Source: Verrucomicrobiaceae bacterium
GTDB lineage: Bacteria > Verrucomicrobiota > Verrucomicrobiia > Verrucomicrobiales > Verrucomicrobiaceae
Direction: 5' to 3'
NCBI GenBank assembly: GCA_016713035.1
Contig: JADJPW010000004.1
Coordinates: forward strand, 496,001-560,000
Length of the DNA stretch: 64,000 bases
Shown here: positions 55,318-64,000 of the stretch, piece after piece
Layout: each line of letters starts with the position of its first letter
Position numbering within the stretch: position 1 is the stretch's first letter
Notes under the pieces: model-generated
What the model was told of the DNA's origin: nothing
The model's database searches: none
Seen by the model: the letters and a program-made list of their open reading frames with translations, nothing else
Position numbers and translations under genes: made by a program

Positions 55318-57168
55318 TCACACTGCGGCCAGTTTTTCGACTTCCTCCGCCGCTTTCTCCCACTCGGTCGTGAGTTTGGCGACTTTCGGTTCCACGGCCT
55401 CCAACTCGGCACTCAGGGCACGGAATTTCACAGCGTCGGCATACGTCGCTTCGTCTTGGAGGAGTTCGACGATTTCATGTTTGCGTTTGTCGAGAGTGGC
55501 GAGTTCGGCCTCTATTTTGCTGACACGTTGCTCGGCGTCTTTTTTCGCTTTGCTGCGGGCGTTGCGGGCTTCGGCTTCGAGGCGCTTTTGCTCTTTGGAT
55601 TTGGGCGGCTCGCGGACGGTGGATGCGGTGTAGGCGACAGGCTGGGCATTGTGCAGCGTGGCGGTGAGGGCCTCACGAGCGCTACCCGCCTTCGATTTAT
55701 CCAGGTAGTATTGATAATCACCTGCGTAGGGCGTGATGACGCCCGCACTCACATGCAGGACGTTTTTCGCCATCTGGCGGATGAAGTGCACGTCATGGCT
55801 GATGAAGACGAGGGTGCCCTCGTATTGATCCAGGGCGCTGATGAGGGCATCGATGCTGCCCATGTCGAGATGCGTCGTCGGCTCATCCATGAGGAGGAAG
55901 TTCGGTGGATCGAGCAGCAGGCGCACGAGCACGAGGCGGCTTTTTTCACCACCGCTGAGGACGCCGACAGGTTTGAAAACATCATCACCGTGAAACAGGA
56001 AGGAGCCGAGGAGGGTGCGGCAGAGGTTTTCACCGGGGCGGCTAGGCAGATCCATGGCGGATTGCAGCACGGTGTGGCGCATGTTGAGCACATCCCCGCG
56101 ATATTGGGCGAAGTAGCCGAGCTTGACGTTGTGACCGAGTTCCCGGTTCCCGGCCTGCTGGGTCAAAGCACCCGCGAGGAGCTTTAGCAGCGTGGATTTG
56201 CCCGCGCCATTGGGGCCGACGAGCACGGTGCGCTGTCCGCGCTCGATTTCGAGATCGAGGCCGGTATAGACCGGTGTTTCGCCATAGGCGAAGTCGATGC
56301 CGGTCATGCGAATGACCCGCAGGCCGCTGCGTGGAGGCTGGGGGAAGCGAAATTTGACCGTTTTGGCATCGGCGACGGGGGCTTCGATCTTTTCGATGCG
56401 GTCGATCATCTTGGCCTTGTCCTGCGCACGGGAGGCGAAGTTGGCCTTCGCTTTGAATTTATCCACCCAAGCCTGCATTTTGGCCAGCTCGCGCTGCTGG
56501 TTGTCGTAGGCTCCCTGCATCTGCTCCATGCGGGCGGCTTTTTCACGCAGGTAGTCGTCGTAATTGCCGGTGTAGCGGGTGATTTTGCTATGGGCGATCT
56601 CGAGGATGCTGTCGCAGAGGGTGTTGAGGAACTCGCGGTCGTGCGAGATCATCAAAATGGCTCCGGGATAGCCCTGGAGGTAATCTTGGAACCAAATGAG
56701 CGACTCGAGATCGAGGTGGTTCGTCGGCTCATCGAGTAGGAGCAGATCTGGCTCCTGCACGAGCAAACGGGCCAGATGGGCACGCATCACCCAGCCGCCG
56801 CTGAGGGTGCGGGCATTGCGCTCGAAGTCCGACTCGCGGAAGGCGAGGCCGCTGAGGATGCGTTTGGCCTTCGGCTCGACCTCCCAGCGGTGATTTTCAT
56901 CGAGATGGCCGGTGGCGAGTTCCAGGACGGTGACGTCATCAATGGGTGCACTCTCCTGCGGCAGGAAGCCGAAGGTGATGCCCCGCTCCATCATGACACG
57001 GCCATCATCTGGCACGGCGTCTTGGAGGAGGAGGGAGAACAGGGTGGATTTCCCCGCCCCATTGGGACCGATGAGGCCGATTTTTTCGCCACGGTTGATG
57101 TGAAAAGACACCTGGCTGAAGAGAGTACGGCCGGCGTAGGTTTTACTGACGTTGGAAACGGAGAGCAT
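55318..57168 (-). CDS. ABC-F family ATPase
   Basis: 616 residues with two ABC domains and no membrane helices. Walker A GPNGAGKST occurs twice; signatures LSGGWVMRAHLARL and LSGGEKSRLVLVRL; Walker B LLLLDEPTNHLDL and LLMDEPTTHLDM. The interdomain linker (about residues 250-300) is a helical hairpin as in EttA and Uup. The C-terminal coiled coil (AKKDAEQRVSKIEAELATLD) is typical of the Uup/YheS group. It acts on the ribosome. Confidence 0.85.
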   Translation of the reverse strand: MLSVSNVSKTYAGRTLFSQVSFHINRGEKIGLIGPNGAGKSTLFSLLLQDAVPDDGRVMMERGITFGFLPQESAPIDDVTVLELATGHLDENHRWEVEPKAKRILSGLAFRESDFERNARTLSGGWVMRAHLARLLVQEPDLLLLDEPTNHLDLESLIWFQDYLQGYPGAILMISHDREFLNTLCDSILEIAHSKITRYTGNYDDYLREKAARMEQMQGAYDNQQRELAKMQAWVDKFKAKANFASRAQDKAKMIDRIEKIEAPVADAKTVKFRFPQPPRSGLRVIRMTGIDFAYGETPVYTGLDLEIERGQRTVLVGPNGAGKSTLLKLLAGALTQQAGNRELGHNVKLGYFAQYRGDVLNMRHTVLQSAMDLPSRPGENLCRTLLGSFLFHGDDVFKPVGVLSGGEKSRLVLVRLLLDPPNFLLMDEPTTHLDMGSIDALISALDQYEGTLVFISHDVHFIRQMAKNVLHVSAGVITPYAGDYQYYLDKSKAGSAREALTATLHNAQPVAYTASTVREPPKSKEQKRLEAEARNARSKAKKDAEQRVSKIEAELATLDKRKHEIVELLQDEATYADAVKFRALSAELEAVEPKVAKLTTEWEKAAEEVEKLAAV

Positions 57169-57299
57169 GTGGGGGAAGCGGGGCGCGGGAGGTAGGCGGG
57201 AGTGACGCCTAGGTCAAAGGGGCAAGTGGGTGGTGATGCGGCTACCTGGCCCATTTTGGTGACAAATTTATAAAAAACTCATCGCATCCGTTTGATGAG

Positions 57300-57986
57300 A
57301 TGTCAGTATCGGCCCGTCACCAGCCAGAAACGATGCATCTCACCCTCGGACAGCGCATGAAGGCCGCCCGCGAAGCACGCGGGCTCTCTTTGGCCGACGC
57401 CGCTCACGAAACGCGTGTGCCAGCACAGCGTCTGCATCATCTGGAAACAGATAACATCGCCGCATTCGGCAGCATGACGTATGCACGGTCGTTTTTGAAG
57501 CTGTACAGTGATTACCTCGATGTGGATGCCTCTGAGGTGCTCCATGAGTTGCCACCAGCGATGTTGGGCGGACCGCAGGATTACCGCTATCTCACGGATT
57601 CCCTCGGCCCATGGCTCGCAGAGCGCAAAAAGCCCTCTGTGCGGCTCTCTGAGCCCGTCAGCAGCAGCAGTGTGCAGACGATCAAGTCGCCCGTGCCAGC
57701 GGGAATCGGGATTTTTCTCTTCCTCGTGGCTCTGGCAGGTCTGTACGGTCAATATGTCGCCACTTTAAAGAAGGATGAGCCCGTCGTGCAGACGATCGAG
57801 CAGACCACCACCGCCGCCCAGGAGACTAGCGTGGCTGCTGAGGCACCTCCCGCTATAGCTCCCGTGGACAAGGTGCTGCCCGCGGAGCCTGTGCAGGTGC
57901 AGCCTGCGATCCCGGTCGATCCCATCGTGATCGCACCACCGACAAAAAACGGCCTCATCGAACTCAATCCACGCGAGGGCCTGTGA
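57300..57986 (+). CDS. RodZ-like helix-turn-helix membrane protein
   Basis: 228 residues. N-terminal HTH_25 domain (LGQRMKAAREARGLSLADAA; ETRVPAQRLHHLETDN; YARSFLKLYSDYLDV), the RodZ cytoskeleton-adaptor pattern. One helix (GIGIFLFLVALAGLYGQYVA, about 142-160) and a Pro-rich periplasmic tail. RodZ links MreB to envelope growth; here the tail is short and lacks the usual RodZ periplasmic domain. Confidence 0.65.
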   Translation: MSVSARHQPETMHLTLGQRMKAAREARGLSLADAAHETRVPAQRLHHLETDNIAAFGSMTYARSFLKLYSDYLDVDASEVLHELPPAMLGGPQDYRYLTDSLGPWLAERKKPSVRLSEPVSSSSVQTIKSPVPAGIGIFLFLVALAGLYGQYVATLKKDEPVVQTIEQTTTAAQETSVAAEAPPAIAPVDKVLPAEPVQVQPAIPVDPIVIAPPTKNGLIELNPREGL

Positions 57987-57990
57987 ACGC

Positions 57991-58317
57991 GTGATGCCTT
58001 CTTCTTCGCCATCGAATCGCGGCTGGTTGCCGCCCGTATTATGGTCGCTGGGCTTCCTGGCGCTGATCGGCGTCGCATGCGTGATCAATGAGGAACTGCG
58101 CCAAGTGGTGCTGGAGGGCGCGAGCTACATTTTCGTCTTTGTGACATCCCCTTTCATCCTAGAGGCCACGACGGCCTGCATCGGCCTAGCCATCGTGATG
58201 ATCATCAATAGCCTGCGTATCGAGCGTGAAGGAGATGGCTGGGTGGAGATGGAGGTGCGTCAGGAGCCTGAGGCACCGCCTGCTGAGGAGGCGAAGTCGA
58301 AGGGTGAGTTGCACTGA
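57991..58317 (+). CDS. Small membrane protein after the RodZ-like gene
   Basis: Start at GTG 57991 or ATG 57994, about 107 residues. Two helices (WLPPVLWSLGFLALIGVACV and ILEATTACIGLAIVMIINSL) and an acidic C-terminus rich in Glu and Pro. No family recognised. It follows the RodZ-like gene by four bases and is likely co-transcribed with it. Confidence 0.55.
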   Translation: MMPSSSPSNRGWLPPVLWSLGFLALIGVACVINEELRQVVLEGASYIFVFVTSPFILEATTACIGLAIVMIINSLRIEREGDGWVEMEVRQEPEAPPAEEAKSKGELH

Positions 58318-58354
58318 GCTGAAGATCGTGCCTGACGTGGGCGTATAGCCGGGC

Positions 58355-59705
58355 ATGAAAAACCTGATTCTGGCGCTTTTGTTCGGTGGGAGTTTTGCCC
58401 AGGCGGCATGGCAGGCAGGAGCCGCACGGGCAGACATCACACCGGGCGAATCCGTGCCCCTGGCAGGCTATGGTGGGAAGACACGCATGTCGCAACGGGT
58501 GGAGCATGCCATCTGGCTGAAGGCGCTGGCTTTGCGAGAGGATGCAGGGCCGATAGCGGTGATCGTGACGGCGGATTTGGTAGGCCTGAGTGATAAAATG
58601 ATCGCTGTGATCGCCAAAAATGCGGCGGAAAAGCACGGCATCCCGCGTGAGCGCCTGATCCTCAATTCCTCACACAATCACTCCTGCCCGGTGACGGAGG
58701 ATGTGCTGTGGTTGTATTACGAATTCACGGCTGCGGAGGCTGCGGTGAAGGACCGCTACACGGCGCAGGTGTATGCGAAGTATGATGAAGTCATCGGTGC
58801 CGCCATCGCGGCGCTAGCACCGGCGGAGTTGAGCTTCGAGCAGGGACTGGCCGGCGTGGCGGTGAACAGACGACGCTCGCGTGGGCCGGAGAGTCGTGCG
58901 CTCGGTGGGCAGGTCGATCAGGATGTGCCCGTGATCGCTGTAAAGAGCGGTGATGCGCTGCGGGCCGTGCTTTTCGGCTATTCATGCCACACGACCGCGC
59001 TGGGAGGTCTGAGCATCAATGGCGACTACGCCGGTTTTGCCCAAATCGAGCTCGAAAAGGCGCATCCAGGCTGTGTGGCGATGTTTGTGCAAAATTGCGG
59101 TGGGGATGCCAATCCGCTGCCACGCATCCGTGGACGTGATGCAGAGGCGACATCGCTCACGGGCATGTACGGCCACATTTTGGCCGAAGCAGTGAATCAA
59201 GTGCTCGCAGCGCCGATGAAACCGCTCACAGGCCCGCTGAAGACGGCGATGAGCGAGACGGAGCTCTTTTTACAACCCGGCCTACCGCTTGAGGAGCTGA
59301 AGCAACGCGTGCCAAACCTCACCGGCATGCCAAAGCGTGAGTTCGAGCACTTCATCCGCCAATATGAGGCACTGGGGGCTCTGCCAGATCGGGTGCGTTA
59401 TCCGGTGCAGGTGTGGCGCTTCGGGCCGGAGCTGACTTTCATCGCACTCACGGGCGAGACGGTGGTGGATTACTCGCTGAAGTTCAAAGCCGCGCAGGGC
59501 TGGAACACGACCTGGGTAAGTGGTTACAACAACGACCTGCTCAGCTACGTCCCCAGCCTGCGGGTGCTGAGGGAAGGCGGCTACGAGGGCAGCTCTGGCA
59601 TGTATGAATACGGCCACCGTGCTCCCTACACGGAGACGGTGGAGCAGCAGATTACCGCCGTGGTGGAGAAATTGCTGCGCAGCGGAGGCTGGGCCCTTCT
59701 GCGGC
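58355..59705 (+). CDS. Neutral ceramidase-like protein (second copy), stop lost at a poly-G tract
   Basis: ATG 58355 with a signal peptide (MKNLILALLFGGSFAQAAW) and a mature start AGAARADITPGESVPLAGYGG. Motifs: ILNSSHNHSCP, FGYSCHTTALGGLSINGDY, FVQNCGGDANP. Natural end expected near EKLLRS, about 59695, roughly 450 residues. The frame instead runs on through the 16-G tract to 60409, antisense to the esterase, so its true stop is probably lost by a homopolymer error. A paralogue lies at 13645. Confidence 0.7.
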
Positions 59706-59721
59706 GGGGGGGGGGGGGGGG
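59706..59721. repeat. 16-base poly-G tract
   Basis: Sixteen consecutive G bases, the longest homopolymer I noticed here. It sits where the ceramidase should end and before the convergent esterase, 59786-60982. It may be a real unstable tract, a polymerase or consensus artefact, or a joining error. Confidence 0.9.
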
Positions 59722-59785
59722 TCTTTTGGGCGGTCAGGGCGGTGGAACGGAGGCGACATTCTTGGAAGCCCCCGGTGTGGCTTTT

Positions 59786-60982
59786 TCAGCGCTGCACGTC
59801 GAGCACGAGGTTTTTGGCGTTTTCGCCGATTTCGAGATTCCAGGTGCCGGAGCCGGGTTTTTGCTCGGTGGTGGTGACGGTACCATCGGGTGTCTCCAGA
59901 TCGGGGACGTCTGCGGCGCTGTAACTGACCTTCAGAGTGACTTTTCCGACCACGGGACCGCTTTTTTCATCGAGTTTGAAATTCCCATGCATCACGCGGG
60001 CACAGGCTACGGGCTGATTGGCATCCTGGGGGGTGAAGATGATGCTGCCCCAGCTCACCGGCTTGCCGTTGATGTTGAGTTTGCCATTCACGGCGCTGCG
60101 CTTCGCGGGCTTGAGGAAGCCCTGATTGCGCAGCCAATCACGCAGATGCCCACTCCAGCTCCCCAGCACGGGATCACCGAGGTAAAGACCGACGCCGTGC
60201 GGCCCTGGCTGGTAAATGTGCAGCTCGGCGGGCACTTTGTGCTTCCGGCAGGCGAGGTAGAGCGCCACGGGATTCTCCGCTGGCACCACGGTGTCTTCAT
60301 CGGTGTGAAAGATGAAAATGGGCGGCGTGCTGGCCGTCACTCGCGTCTCGGTGCTGACATGCCGTGCGAGGTCGTCCGTGTCACCTGGGCCGAGGAGGTT
60401 TTTGCGTGATCCTTTGTGGCCATAGTCCTGGATCATGGAGATGACGGGGTAAGTGGGCGCGGCGACGTCTGGCCGGGCACTGACTTGATCGACCGCGTCA
60501 TTCGTCATGCCGGCGGGTTTTTCATCGAACATGGTCGCGGCCATGGAGGTGAGGTGCCCACCGGCGCTGAAGCCGATGATGCCGATGCGCTGGGGATCGA
60601 TGCCATAGGTCTGCGCATTCGCCCGCACATGGCGGATGGCCCGCTGCACGTCGATGAGCTGCGTGGGGAAGTGGTAGCCCTGGCTGCCCAGGCGGTAATG
60701 CAGCACAAAGGCGGAGACGCCGATGCCATTGAACCACCGCGCCACCTGGGTGCCCTCATGATCTGCCGCGAGGCCCCCGTAGCCGCCGCCAGGGCAGACG
60801 ACAAAGGCCGCGCCATTGGCCTGCTCCTTCGCGGCGGGCCAGACATAGATGAAGGGCTGATCCTTATCCTCCTGCCCCTTCGCCCCAGGGGCACCGTCTG
60901 GCCAGAGGCGGACCTTTGCGGGCTCCGCGAGGGCGGTTTGAGAGAAAAAGACGGTGGCGGTGAGGAGGAGGAAGTATTTCAT
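59786..60982 (-). CDS. Secreted alpha/beta-hydrolase esterase with a C-terminal beta domain
   Basis: 398 residues with a signal peptide (MKYFLLLTATVFFSQTALA). Oxyanion region VVCPGGGYGG; nucleophile in IGFSAGGHLTS; catalytic Asp in HTDEDTVVPAEN; His in QPGPHGVGLY. This is a carbohydrate-esterase-like (acetylxylan-esterase type) hydrolase. The last 100 residues (VNGKLNINGKPVSWGSIIFTPQ) form a separate beta domain of transthyretin/carboxypeptidase-regulatory type, as seen in Planctomycetes. Likely a sugar-acetyl esterase. Confidence 0.7.
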   Translation of the reverse strand: MKYFLLLTATVFFSQTALAEPAKVRLWPDGAPGAKGQEDKDQPFIYVWPAAKEQANGAAFVVCPGGGYGGLAADHEGTQVARWFNGIGVSAFVLHYRLGSQGYHFPTQLIDVQRAIRHVRANAQTYGIDPQRIGIIGFSAGGHLTSMAATMFDEKPAGMTNDAVDQVSARPDVAAPTYPVISMIQDYGHKGSRKNLLGPGDTDDLARHVSTETRVTASTPPIFIFHTDEDTVVPAENPVALYLACRKHKVPAELHIYQPGPHGVGLYLGDPVLGSWSGHLRDWLRNQGFLKPAKRSAVNGKLNINGKPVSWGSIIFTPQDANQPVACARVMHGNFKLDEKSGPVVGKVTLKVSYSAADVPDLETPDGTVTTTEQKPGSGTWNLEIGENAKNLVLDVQR

Positions 60983-61144
60983 CGGTCAAAAGGCATGCTT
61001 TATGCGCATGGCTAACCAAACGCGCCCCTGCGTAGGAGGCTTGCACGCCGTGTGAGTGTGCGGGCCGCCTCCCGTGGCCAGATTGCGCCCTTGCCAAGGT
61101 GGCTAAAGTCGCGATGGATAGCACCCCCTTTGCCCCAAAAAACC

Positions 61145-62359
61145 ATGCCCAAGCAGACTATTCGTGATCTCGACCTCGCCGGAAAACGCGTCTTTGTACG
61201 TGTGGACTTCAATGTGCCTCTGGAGGAGAAAGACGGCCAGATGGTCATCACCGATGCCACCCGCATCCAGGAGACCCTGCCGACCATCCAGTTCCTCATC
61301 GAAAAAGGTGCCCGTATCATCCTAGCGAGCCATTTGGGCCGCCCGAAGGGCCAGCGTGATCCGAAGCAGTCTCTCGCTCCAGTCGCACCGGCTCTCAGCG
61401 CCCTGATTGGCAAGCCGGTGGCTTTTGCCAGTGACTGCATCGGTGATGAGGCCAAATCCAAAGCCCTCGCTCTGGGCAATGGCGACGTGCTTTTGCTGGA
61501 AAACACCCGCTTCCACGCGGGCGAGGAGCAAAACGATGCCACGCTCGCGAAGGGCATGGCCGAGCTGGCGGAGGTCTTTGTGAATGACGCCTTCGGCTCC
61601 GCCCACCGTGCGCATAGCTCCACAGCGGGCATCGCAGACTACCTCCCCGCAGTTTCCGGCCTGTTGATGGAAAAAGAGCTCACTTGGCTCAATGACGAGC
61701 TGGAGAACCCAGATCGCCCCTTTGTCGTCATCCTCGGCGGAGCAAAGGTCAGCGACAAAATCGGCGTCATCAATCGCCTGCTCGAAAAGGCCAACACGAT
61801 CATCATCGGCGGCGGCATGGCCTACACCTTCCGCAAGCTGGTGCAGGGCATCTCCATCGGCAAAAGCCTCTACAAACCCGAGTGGGAACCCATCGCCCAG
61901 GCCGCTCTGGACAAGGCCAAGGAGCGTGGCGTGAAGATCCTCATCCCCGTGGACGCGATGATCACCGACGCCTTCGATTTCGACGCGAAGAAGTTCGGCA
62001 ACATCAAATTCACCGGCGCGGGCGAAAGCATCCCAGACGGCTGGGAAGGCGTCGATATCGGCCCTGAGAGCGTGAAGCTCTTCAGCGAAGAAATTTCCAA
62101 AGCGAAGACCGTCATCTGGAACGGCCCGATGGGCGTGTTCGAGATCAAAGAAGCCTCCAAAGGCACCTTCGACATCGCAGAGGCCATGGCGGCCAATTCC
62201 AGTGCCAAAAACATCATCGGTGGCGGCGACAGCGTGAAAGCCGTCAAAAAAGCCAAGCTGGGCGATAAGATGACCTTCATCTCCACCGGCGGCGGTGCCT
62301 CCCTCGAACTCCTCGAAGGCAAAATCCTCCCCGGCGTCGCCTGCCTGAAGGACAAGTAA
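61145..62359 (+). CDS. pgk: Phosphoglycerate kinase
   Basis: 404 residues from ATG 61145 (MPKQTIRDLDLAGKRVFVRV); the longer frame upstream has no support. Substrate motifs RVDFNVPLEE, ASHLGRPKGQRDPKQS and GGGDSVKAVKKAKL are all present. It converts 1,3-bisphosphoglycerate and ADP to 3-phosphoglycerate and ATP. It is 39 bases upstream of tpiA, so the two form a glycolytic operon. Confidence 0.95.
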   Translation: MPKQTIRDLDLAGKRVFVRVDFNVPLEEKDGQMVITDATRIQETLPTIQFLIEKGARIILASHLGRPKGQRDPKQSLAPVAPALSALIGKPVAFASDCIGDEAKSKALALGNGDVLLLENTRFHAGEEQNDATLAKGMAELAEVFVNDAFGSAHRAHSSTAGIADYLPAVSGLLMEKELTWLNDELENPDRPFVVILGGAKVSDKIGVINRLLEKANTIIIGGGMAYTFRKLVQGISIGKSLYKPEWEPIAQAALDKAKERGVKILIPVDAMITDAFDFDAKKFGNIKFTGAGESIPDGWEGVDIGPESVKLFSEEISKAKTVIWNGPMGVFEIKEASKGTFDIAEAMAANSSAKNIIGGGDSVKAVKKAKLGDKMTFISTGGGASLELLEGKILPGVACLKDK

Positions 62360-62398
62360 TTCGTCATTCGTCATTCCAACATTCGTCCTTTCAAAACC

Positions 62399-63199
62399 AT
62401 GCCCATCGCTCACTTCCGCAAGCCCATCATCGCCGCCAACTGGAAAATGCACATGACTCCGCAGGAGTCCGATGACTTCCTCCGCGCCTTCGCCCGCCTG
62501 GTGCCGGATAAGTGCCCGGTGCAGATCGTCGTGGCACCACCCTTTGTGAGCCTGGAGCGCTCCCACAATGCGCTGGTCAATGCCCGCGAGCAAAGCGTGG
62601 AGCTGGCAGCTCAAAACATGAGCGCCCAGCCCGCTGGTGCCTTCACCGGCGAGACCAATGCCCGCATGATCAAGGAATGCGGCTGCAAGCACGTCATCCT
62701 CGGCCACAGCGAGCGCCGCAGCCTCTACGGTGAGACAAACGCCATCGTGAATGCGAAGGTGCTCGCCGCTCTCGAAGCACGCCTGCACCCCATCCTTTGC
62801 ATCGGTGAGACACTCGAAGAACGCGATGCCGGCAAGATCGAGCAAGTGCTGGAAAGCCAACTGCGCGAGTCCCTGGCCGAAGTCGGCCCCCGCCGCATCA
62901 TGGATGTGGTGATCGCCTATGAGCCCGTGTGGGCCATCGGCACCGGCCGCACCGCCAGTGCCCAGCAGGCACAGGACGCACACGCTTTCTGCCGCAAGGT
63001 GCTCAGTGACATGTTCGGCGCCGATGTGGCCGTGAAAATCCGCATTCAATACGGCGGCAGCGTGAAGCCAAACAACATGGCCGAGCTCATCGCCCAGCCA
63101 GACGTGGACGGTGCCCTCGTCGGCGGAGCCAGCCTAGAAACCGGCTCCTTCTGGGAAATCTGCCGCGCCGCGATTGATTGGACCAACGCCCACGCGTGA
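62399..63199 (+). CDS. tpiA: Triosephosphate isomerase
   Basis: 266 residues from ATG 62399. Catalytic motifs IIAANWKM, GHSERRSLYGE (His), the Glu in YEPVWAIGTGRTA, and YGGSVKPNN. It interconverts dihydroxyacetone phosphate and glyceraldehyde 3-phosphate. It follows pgk, and the hairpin element at 63246 lies downstream. Confidence 0.95.
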   Translation: MPIAHFRKPIIAANWKMHMTPQESDDFLRAFARLVPDKCPVQIVVAPPFVSLERSHNALVNAREQSVELAAQNMSAQPAGAFTGETNARMIKECGCKHVILGHSERRSLYGETNAIVNAKVLAALEARLHPILCIGETLEERDAGKIEQVLESQLRESLAEVGPRRIMDVVIAYEPVWAIGTGRTASAQQAQDAHAFCRKVLSDMFGADVAVKIRIQYGGSVKPNNMAELIAQPDVDGALVGGASLETGSFWEICRAAIDWTNAHA

Positions 63200-63245
63200 T
63201 GTGTGGGTGAGCCACTTGGCATTTTGTTCACTTCATGCCTTTAAA

Positions 63246-63310
63246 AAGTGCTGAGTGCTCAGTTCTGAGTGCTCAGTCAGCTAGACCAATTTACTGAGCA
63301 CTGAGCACTT
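63246..63310. repeat. Inverted repeat downstream of tpiA (hairpin element type 2, copy 2)
   Basis: Left arm 63246-63263 and right arm 63293-63310 (18 bases, 17 pairing) carry the same GTGCTCAGT units as the element at 43931-44006. It lies between the convergent tpiA and aldolase genes, where a bidirectional terminator would be useful. Confidence 0.7.
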
Positions 63311-63349
63311 CCGCACTAAAAACGCGGCTGCCTTCTTTCTCGCCACACC

Positions 63350-64000
63350 CTAGGCGATGAGCCGCAGCGCCTCCTCGACGCTGGCTCCTTCATGCACCAT
63401 GGCCATGAGGGCACGAGTGATGCCCTTCGGATTCGGATGCTGGATGACATTCCGCCCATAGACGATGCCGGCGGCTCCTTGCTGGAGCAGACCCTGCGTG
63501 CGCTCCAGGATCTCGCGGTCACTGACACGGCCACCGCCGCGGACCAGCACCGGGATGCCAGAGGCAGCCTCGATGACCTTGTGGTAGCGGCTCACATCGT
63601 CGGTCGGGTCTGCTTTGATGATGTCTGCCCCCAGCTCCACGGCCTGCCGGACGAGGTAGGTGATGGCTGTCTCATCCCCATTGACCATGTAGCCACCGGC
63701 TTTTTCATTCGGCTGGAAGACGAGCGGCTCGACCATCATCGGCATGCCGTAGTAGTCGGCCTGGGGCTTGAGTTTGAGGATGTTTTCCACGCACTCGGCG
63801 TGCACCTCGGGTGCGCCAGGGATCTGGAAAAGATTCACGCACACGCAGGCGGCGTCGTAGCGCACGGCTTGGAGCATGCAGTCCTCCAGCATGAGGCTAA
63901 AGCGGCGATTCTCCGGCAGCGTCTTGCCATAGATGTTCGCCACATCGGTGCGGAGCACGAGGCTGGGCTTCTCACGGCCTGGTATCTCCTGGAGATGCCG
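63350..64000 (-). CDS. Class I fructose-bisphosphate aldolase (DhnA/FbaB type), partial
   Basis: Open from the right edge of the window; 5' end outside. The body has VRYDAACVCVNLFQIPGAPE, the Schiff-base Lys in GADIIKADPTDDVSRYHKV, and VRGGGRVSDREIL with GAAGIVYGRN. This matches the DeoC/LacD/DhnA aldolase superfamily. It cleaves fructose 1,6-bisphosphate to the two triose phosphates used by tpiA. It is convergent with tpiA. Confidence 0.8.
   Translation of the reverse strand, partial: RHLQEIPGREKPSLVLRTDVANIYGKTLPENRRFSLMLEDCMLQAVRYDAACVCVNLFQIPGAPEVHAECVENILKLKPQADYYGMPMMVEPLVFQPNEKAGGYMVNGDETAITYLVRQAVELGADIIKADPTDDVSRYHKVIEAASGIPVLVRGGGRVSDREILERTQGLLQQGAAGIVYGRNVIQHPNPKGITRALMAMVHEGASVEEALRLIA

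Noticed and set aside
59721..60409. C-terminal extension of the second ceramidase.
   Set aside because: It is the antisense of the esterase and follows a 16-G run, so it is a readthrough artefact.
61322..63049. A 575-residue reverse frame across pgk and tpiA.
   Set aside because: It is antisense to two certain glycolytic genes and has shadow-like composition.
1..64000. A prophage, integrative element or insertion sequence.
   Set aside because: No integrase, transposase, terminase, tRNA or attachment repeat was recognised; the polyvalent-like gene alone is not enough.

Overview
This window looks like chromosomal DNA from a GC-rich Verrucomicrobiota bacterium, probably of the Prosthecobacter/Verrucomicrobium type. 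This is inferred from gene content: a DUF1592-type cytochrome and a DUF1552 protein, sulfatases, two neutral-ceramidase homologues, YHYH and PEBP proteins, and many secreted enzymes of Planctomycetes-Verrucomicrobia families. No rRNA, tRNA, CRISPR array, integrase or transposase was recognised.

Layout. 0-7.2 kb: end of a glycosyltransferase, a lipoprotein and glycosidase-like pair, a DUF695/RraB protein, a large VWA protein and an AlbA_2 protein. 7.4-13.6 kb: CoA-transferase, thiolase, MHS-family transporter and acyl-CoA synthetase, a fatty-acid or ketone-body module. 13.6-26 kb: secreted hydrolases (ceramidase, metallophosphatase, SGNH hydrolase, sulfatase), the DUF1592 and DUF1552 proteins, and an opposite-strand cluster of SRPBCC, DUF2200 and DUF1579-like genes. 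26-35 kb: DUF808 protein, a decayed transporter, a YHYH/EF-hand/PEBP protein, a sialidase-like protein and a CpxR/CpxA-like two-component system. 35-39 kb: McrBC restriction. 39-44 kb: beta-helix protein, PepSY protein, CPBP protease, sugar ABC permease. 44-54 kb: LysM lipoprotein, ECF sigma and anti-sigma, then cbb3 oxidase maturation genes (ccoG, TauE/SafE, ccoI) followed by a FixL-like PAS kinase and a LuxR-type regulator. 54-64 kb: PocR/AraC regulator, ABC-F ATPase, RodZ-like protein, second ceramidase, esterase, pgk, tpiA and part of an aldolase.

Two regulatory themes stand out. First, a 19-bp direct-repeat box (GTCA-N7-GTCA type) lies upstream of the CpxR-like regulator, between the YHYH and sialidase-like genes, upstream of the sulfatase, and in variant form between the metallophosphatase and SGNH hydrolase genes. 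This suggests one two-component system controls a set of secreted proteins, three of which carry odd Gly/Lys-rich tracts. Second, a FixL-like sensor overlaps ccoI, which fits oxygen control of cbb3 oxidase maturation.

At least a dozen conserved genes are broken by one- or two-base indels, mostly in homopolymers, and one 16-G run occurs. I read most of these as sequence or consensus errors, so many genes given here as frameshifted are probably intact in the organism. The transporter at 27.4-28.8 kb is the most heavily broken.
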